Source: Dehalococcoidales bacterium
GTDB lineage: Bacteria > Chloroflexota > Dehalococcoidia > Dehalococcoidales > UBA5627
Assembly (NCBI GenBank): GCA_041656115.1
Contig: JBBAED010000004.1
Location: forward strand, 62,001-126,000
Length of the DNA: 64,000 nt
Direction of reading: 5' to 3'
The notes under the pieces were generated by a model, which had not been told where the DNA came from, did no database searches, and saw only the letters and a program-made list of their open reading frames with translations. The position numbers and the translations under genes are program-made. This document shows positions 61,925 to 64,000 of this stretch, one piece after another; the first letter of the stretch is position 1; each line of letters opens with the position of its first letter.

Positions 61925-64000
61925 CTACGGCCTTAACACGATGGTATCGGCATAAACCAAGCGCCGCTGGTATATCGCAGTCAGTCCGGATACGTTAAAG
62001 ACCTCGAATTCTTTAATCACCAACCGATAAACATTTTTCGCATCCGGCAGTTTAATATCGCCCGTCCATACGGAATCGCCGTCTTTTTCGGGTTGCTTAA
62101 ATTGATGAGTAAGAACCACCGGGTTTTGATTAAGCGGTTCCCAAGCCAGTTCTCCGGCAACTTCCGGATCAATCCCGTCACGCATCTTTTCAAGGCTAAC
62201 CTCAACAACCGCATGCCCTTCATATCCAACGGTTTTACTGTATCCGGGTCCGCTAACCGTAATATGCCTTACATCGGAAGCGGAATCATCGCGCGTAACA
62301 CCGGCAAAGCGATCGGGCGCCAACTGAATAAAATCAGCCAGAACAACGCGCGAAAGGTGGACATTATCTTTATTGGGGTCAATGAACGTATCGGGGCCAG
62401 TAATCGCCGTTGAGAGTGAATTTGGCTGATAACGTACCAACGCCAAACGTACAAACGGGAAATAGGTTTTACCGGCATCGATTTGCATATCGCAATACCA
62501 CAGCTTGCGGTCGCTATCGTAAGCAACTTCATGCCCGGCGATATTAACCTTTAAATTGGCATCGTGAACTTCTTCCAACAACAAACCCGATGCCTGATAT
62601 TCCTTTTTAGATAACTTAAACGCATTAAGTGTCGGCAAGGCTGGTATCGGCGCCGAAAGGAAGAGCGGGTCAAGCCCCCATTGGGTTACGAAAGGCTTAA
62701 TTTTTTCATGCGCCGGGTCTTTCGAAATCGAAATGCTCGACGGACCCGGCCAAAGCACCGCCCCCAAAAGCTCTCCGTCGCCCGAAGAGTACCAAGGCCT
62801 TTCCATATAAATCCTAATGCCCCCTCCGATACGATTACTGACAACAGACGTATTACTCCCGCCGCCGGAGGAAGCTTCCCATGAAAAAGTCGGGATAACA
62901 TAAAGGATTTTGGGAGCCGCCGGTCTTGCCGCGCTAAGGATATCCAAGGTAAACGGAGATTCGGTCTCACGCGTAATAGGCTTTTCAATAAAGGCCACTT
63001 CAAGGTTTGTATTTTCAGGAATCGCGCTTGATTTTTCGGAGGTGTTGGTGCGCCTTAGGGCAGCCGTATTGTAATCAACAACGTAATCCCCATCTTTACT
63101 CTCGGCATCGTAGGCTTTATACCCGGCGCTGTTATCGGCCAGGCGTACGCTCTCCGAACCTTCCACCAATTTTTCGCTTGAAAGAGTAAACGGGGCATCT
63201 CCGCTGAGCTTTACATTTTTGATACGCTTGCGGAAATATTCGGCAAAACGGGTCGTAGCAATCGCGGAATAGGTTACTTTGCGGTATTTGGTATCGCTAA
63301 ATTCATGGTTGCCTTGGAGGTAAAAAATATCTTCCTCCTCATTTGCGGCCGGTAAATTCACCGCATTATCAAAGGGATGTGCGCTTACGCTGATAACCCT
63401 CGGACCAGCCTCTCCCAGCGGATCTATATTTTCGGTCCAATCGGCTTTTAAATCGATTTTAACGGTACTTTTGAGATGTACCCTCATCATGCGATCGTAT
63501 AAATGAGCAAAGGTTTGCCCGACAGCACGGGTGAATGAGAAATACCCGAACTCAGGAGTAAGCAAGGGCTGCCTTACCGCATGTACAAGCGTTAGAGTGC
63601 GATAGGGCGTCAGCATCCAATGCTTACCCTCTAACGCCAATACTACGGACGGCGTTTCATCTTTACCTTCTTCAATAATCCACTGTATTAAACCCATTTG
63701 CCAAATATCGTCTTTGGTCATCCCCGATGACAACTTTACTTTTAAAACCTCGGCTTTGGGGAGTACTACTTCAAATACCCTTTCTTTTTCGTAAAAGTTG
63801 GCATGCGCTTTCTCGCCTTCCGTTAGCACCAGACGAAACGGCAAGGCATAAGGCCATTTGGCGCCCTCCGAGTAGCCGAAACTGACCGGAAAGGATTGCG
63901 GCCCGCCGGGGAGCCCATTAAATACGGCTTGGCGCGAGAATATATCCGGCAGATAAGGCAGTTCAATCTCGTCTTCATCCACAAACGGAAGGTCATGATT
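61925..64000 (-). CDS. Large unrecognised protein, N-terminus outside window
   Basis: The minus-strand frame remains open to the window edge; the GTG at 63982 lies within it and need not be the start. At least 691 residues are visible. They are mostly beta-rich and globular, with IQLAPDRFAGVT and VVEVSLEKMRDGIDP near the C-terminus. No signature of a known enzyme or toxin is seen. A C-terminal FVRLALVRYQPNS-type strand pattern resembles envelope or baseplate-like proteins, but that is a weak impression. An eCIS or surface assembly gene is possible; no supporting neighbour is inside the window. Confidence 0.6.
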   Translation of the reverse strand, partial: NHDLPFVDEDEIELPYLPDIFSRQAVFNGLPGGPQSFPVSFGYSEGAKWPYALPFRLVLTEGEKAHANFYEKERVFEVVLPKAEVLKVKLSSGMTKDDIWQMGLIQWIIEEGKDETPSVVLALEGKHWMLTPYRTLTLVHAVRQPLLTPEFGYFSFTRAVGQTFAHLYDRMMRVHLKSTVKIDLKADWTENIDPLGEAGPRVISVSAHPFDNAVNLPAANEEEDIFYLQGNHEFSDTKYRKVTYSAIATTRFAEYFRKRIKNVKLSGDAPFTLSSEKLVEGSESVRLADNSAGYKAYDAESKDGDYVVDYNTAALRRTNTSEKSSAIPENTNLEVAFIEKPITRETESPFTLDILSAARPAAPKILYVIPTFSWEASSGGGSNTSVVSNRIGGGIRIYMERPWYSSGDGELLGAVLWPGPSSISISKDPAHEKIKPFVTQWGLDPLFLSAPIPALPTLNAFKLSKKEYQASGLLLEEVHDANLKVNIAGHEVAYDSDRKLWYCDMQIDAGKTYFPFVRLALVRYQPNSLSTAITGPDTFIDPNKDNVHLSRVVLADFIQLAPDRFAGVTRDDSASDVRHITVSGPGYSKTVGYEGHAVVEVSLEKMRDGIDPEVAGELAWEPLNQNPVVLTHQFKQPEKDGDSVWTGDIKLPDAKNVYRLVIKEFEVFNVSGLTAIYQRRLVYADTIVLRP

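Overview
The window looks like a chromosomal segment of an anaerobic Chloroflexota bacterium, most probably related to Dehalococcoidia. This is an inference from protein style: many small 4Fe-4S and zinc-ribbon proteins, FmdE and FmdB family proteins, a menaquinone pathway, PAS-rich soluble kinases and short repeat families between genes. No rRNA or other decisive marker is present. Most of the sequence is densely packed housekeeping DNA of moderate GC, interrupted by AT-rich accessory patches.

Layout. 1-3.4 kb: two paralogous beta-repeat proteins (the first cut by the window edge), a cupin, an FKBP lipoprotein and a ferredoxin with a near-leaderless promoter. 3.45-6.33 kb: an accessory patch with two unrelated nuclease-like genes and a HEPN-type gene, a 23-bp promoter block present twice, and a 29-bp perfect repeat of the tRNA-Met 3' end. 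6.4-15.75 kb: queuosine precursor transporter, MBL hydrolase, nitroreductase, DNA polymerase III alpha, small lipoproteins and NAD synthetase. 15.8-17.65 kb: a Leu-Arg-Val tRNA operon followed by an AT-rich patch. 17.7-28.6 kb: a FecR/zinc-ribbon membrane protein, archease-RtcB RNA repair pair, DMT exporter, amino-acid ABC importer, NifX-like lipoprotein, TraB protein, ComEC-like hydrolase and prephenate dehydratase. 28.7-29.4 kb: two tandem copies of a structured RNA gene. 29.5-33.7 kb: ubiE-prenyltransferase-SAM hydrolase-secG-gatB operon. 33.9-42.8 kb: tRNA-Ala, a MarR locus with paired operators, a repeat-rich gap, an alkylation-repair operon (Ada/AlkA and Ogt) and a five-gene metal operon (TrmO, FmdE, FecBCD-type ABC importer) behind a strong palindromic operator. 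42.9-49.1 kb: a P-DG repeat membrane protein with a zinc-ribbon partner, a divergent unknown, a DUF364 protein, AzlC/AzlD exporter (AzlC starts with ATT) and a zinc-ribbon protein. 49.3-64 kb: FAD oxidoreductase, an autoregulated-looking Fic protein, Maf, ABC-F, an MFS protein with a long helical tail, a seven-PAS kinase with an HD-GYP regulator, tRNA-Arg and a large unknown cut by the window end.

The best candidate for something undescribed is the pair of tandem RNA genes at 28.68-29.42 kb. Each has its own sigma70 promoter and rho-independent terminator. Each carries a Shine-Dalgarno sequence and a 24 or 26 codon ORF sharing the peptides LHCRW and SSLVSG with synonymous substitutions. Both also have competing stem segments like those of an attenuator, although no gene follows on that strand. 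The second candidate is the tRNA-Met-anchored HEPN/nuclease cassette at 3.47-6.33 kb, which has repeats like attachment sites but no integrase.
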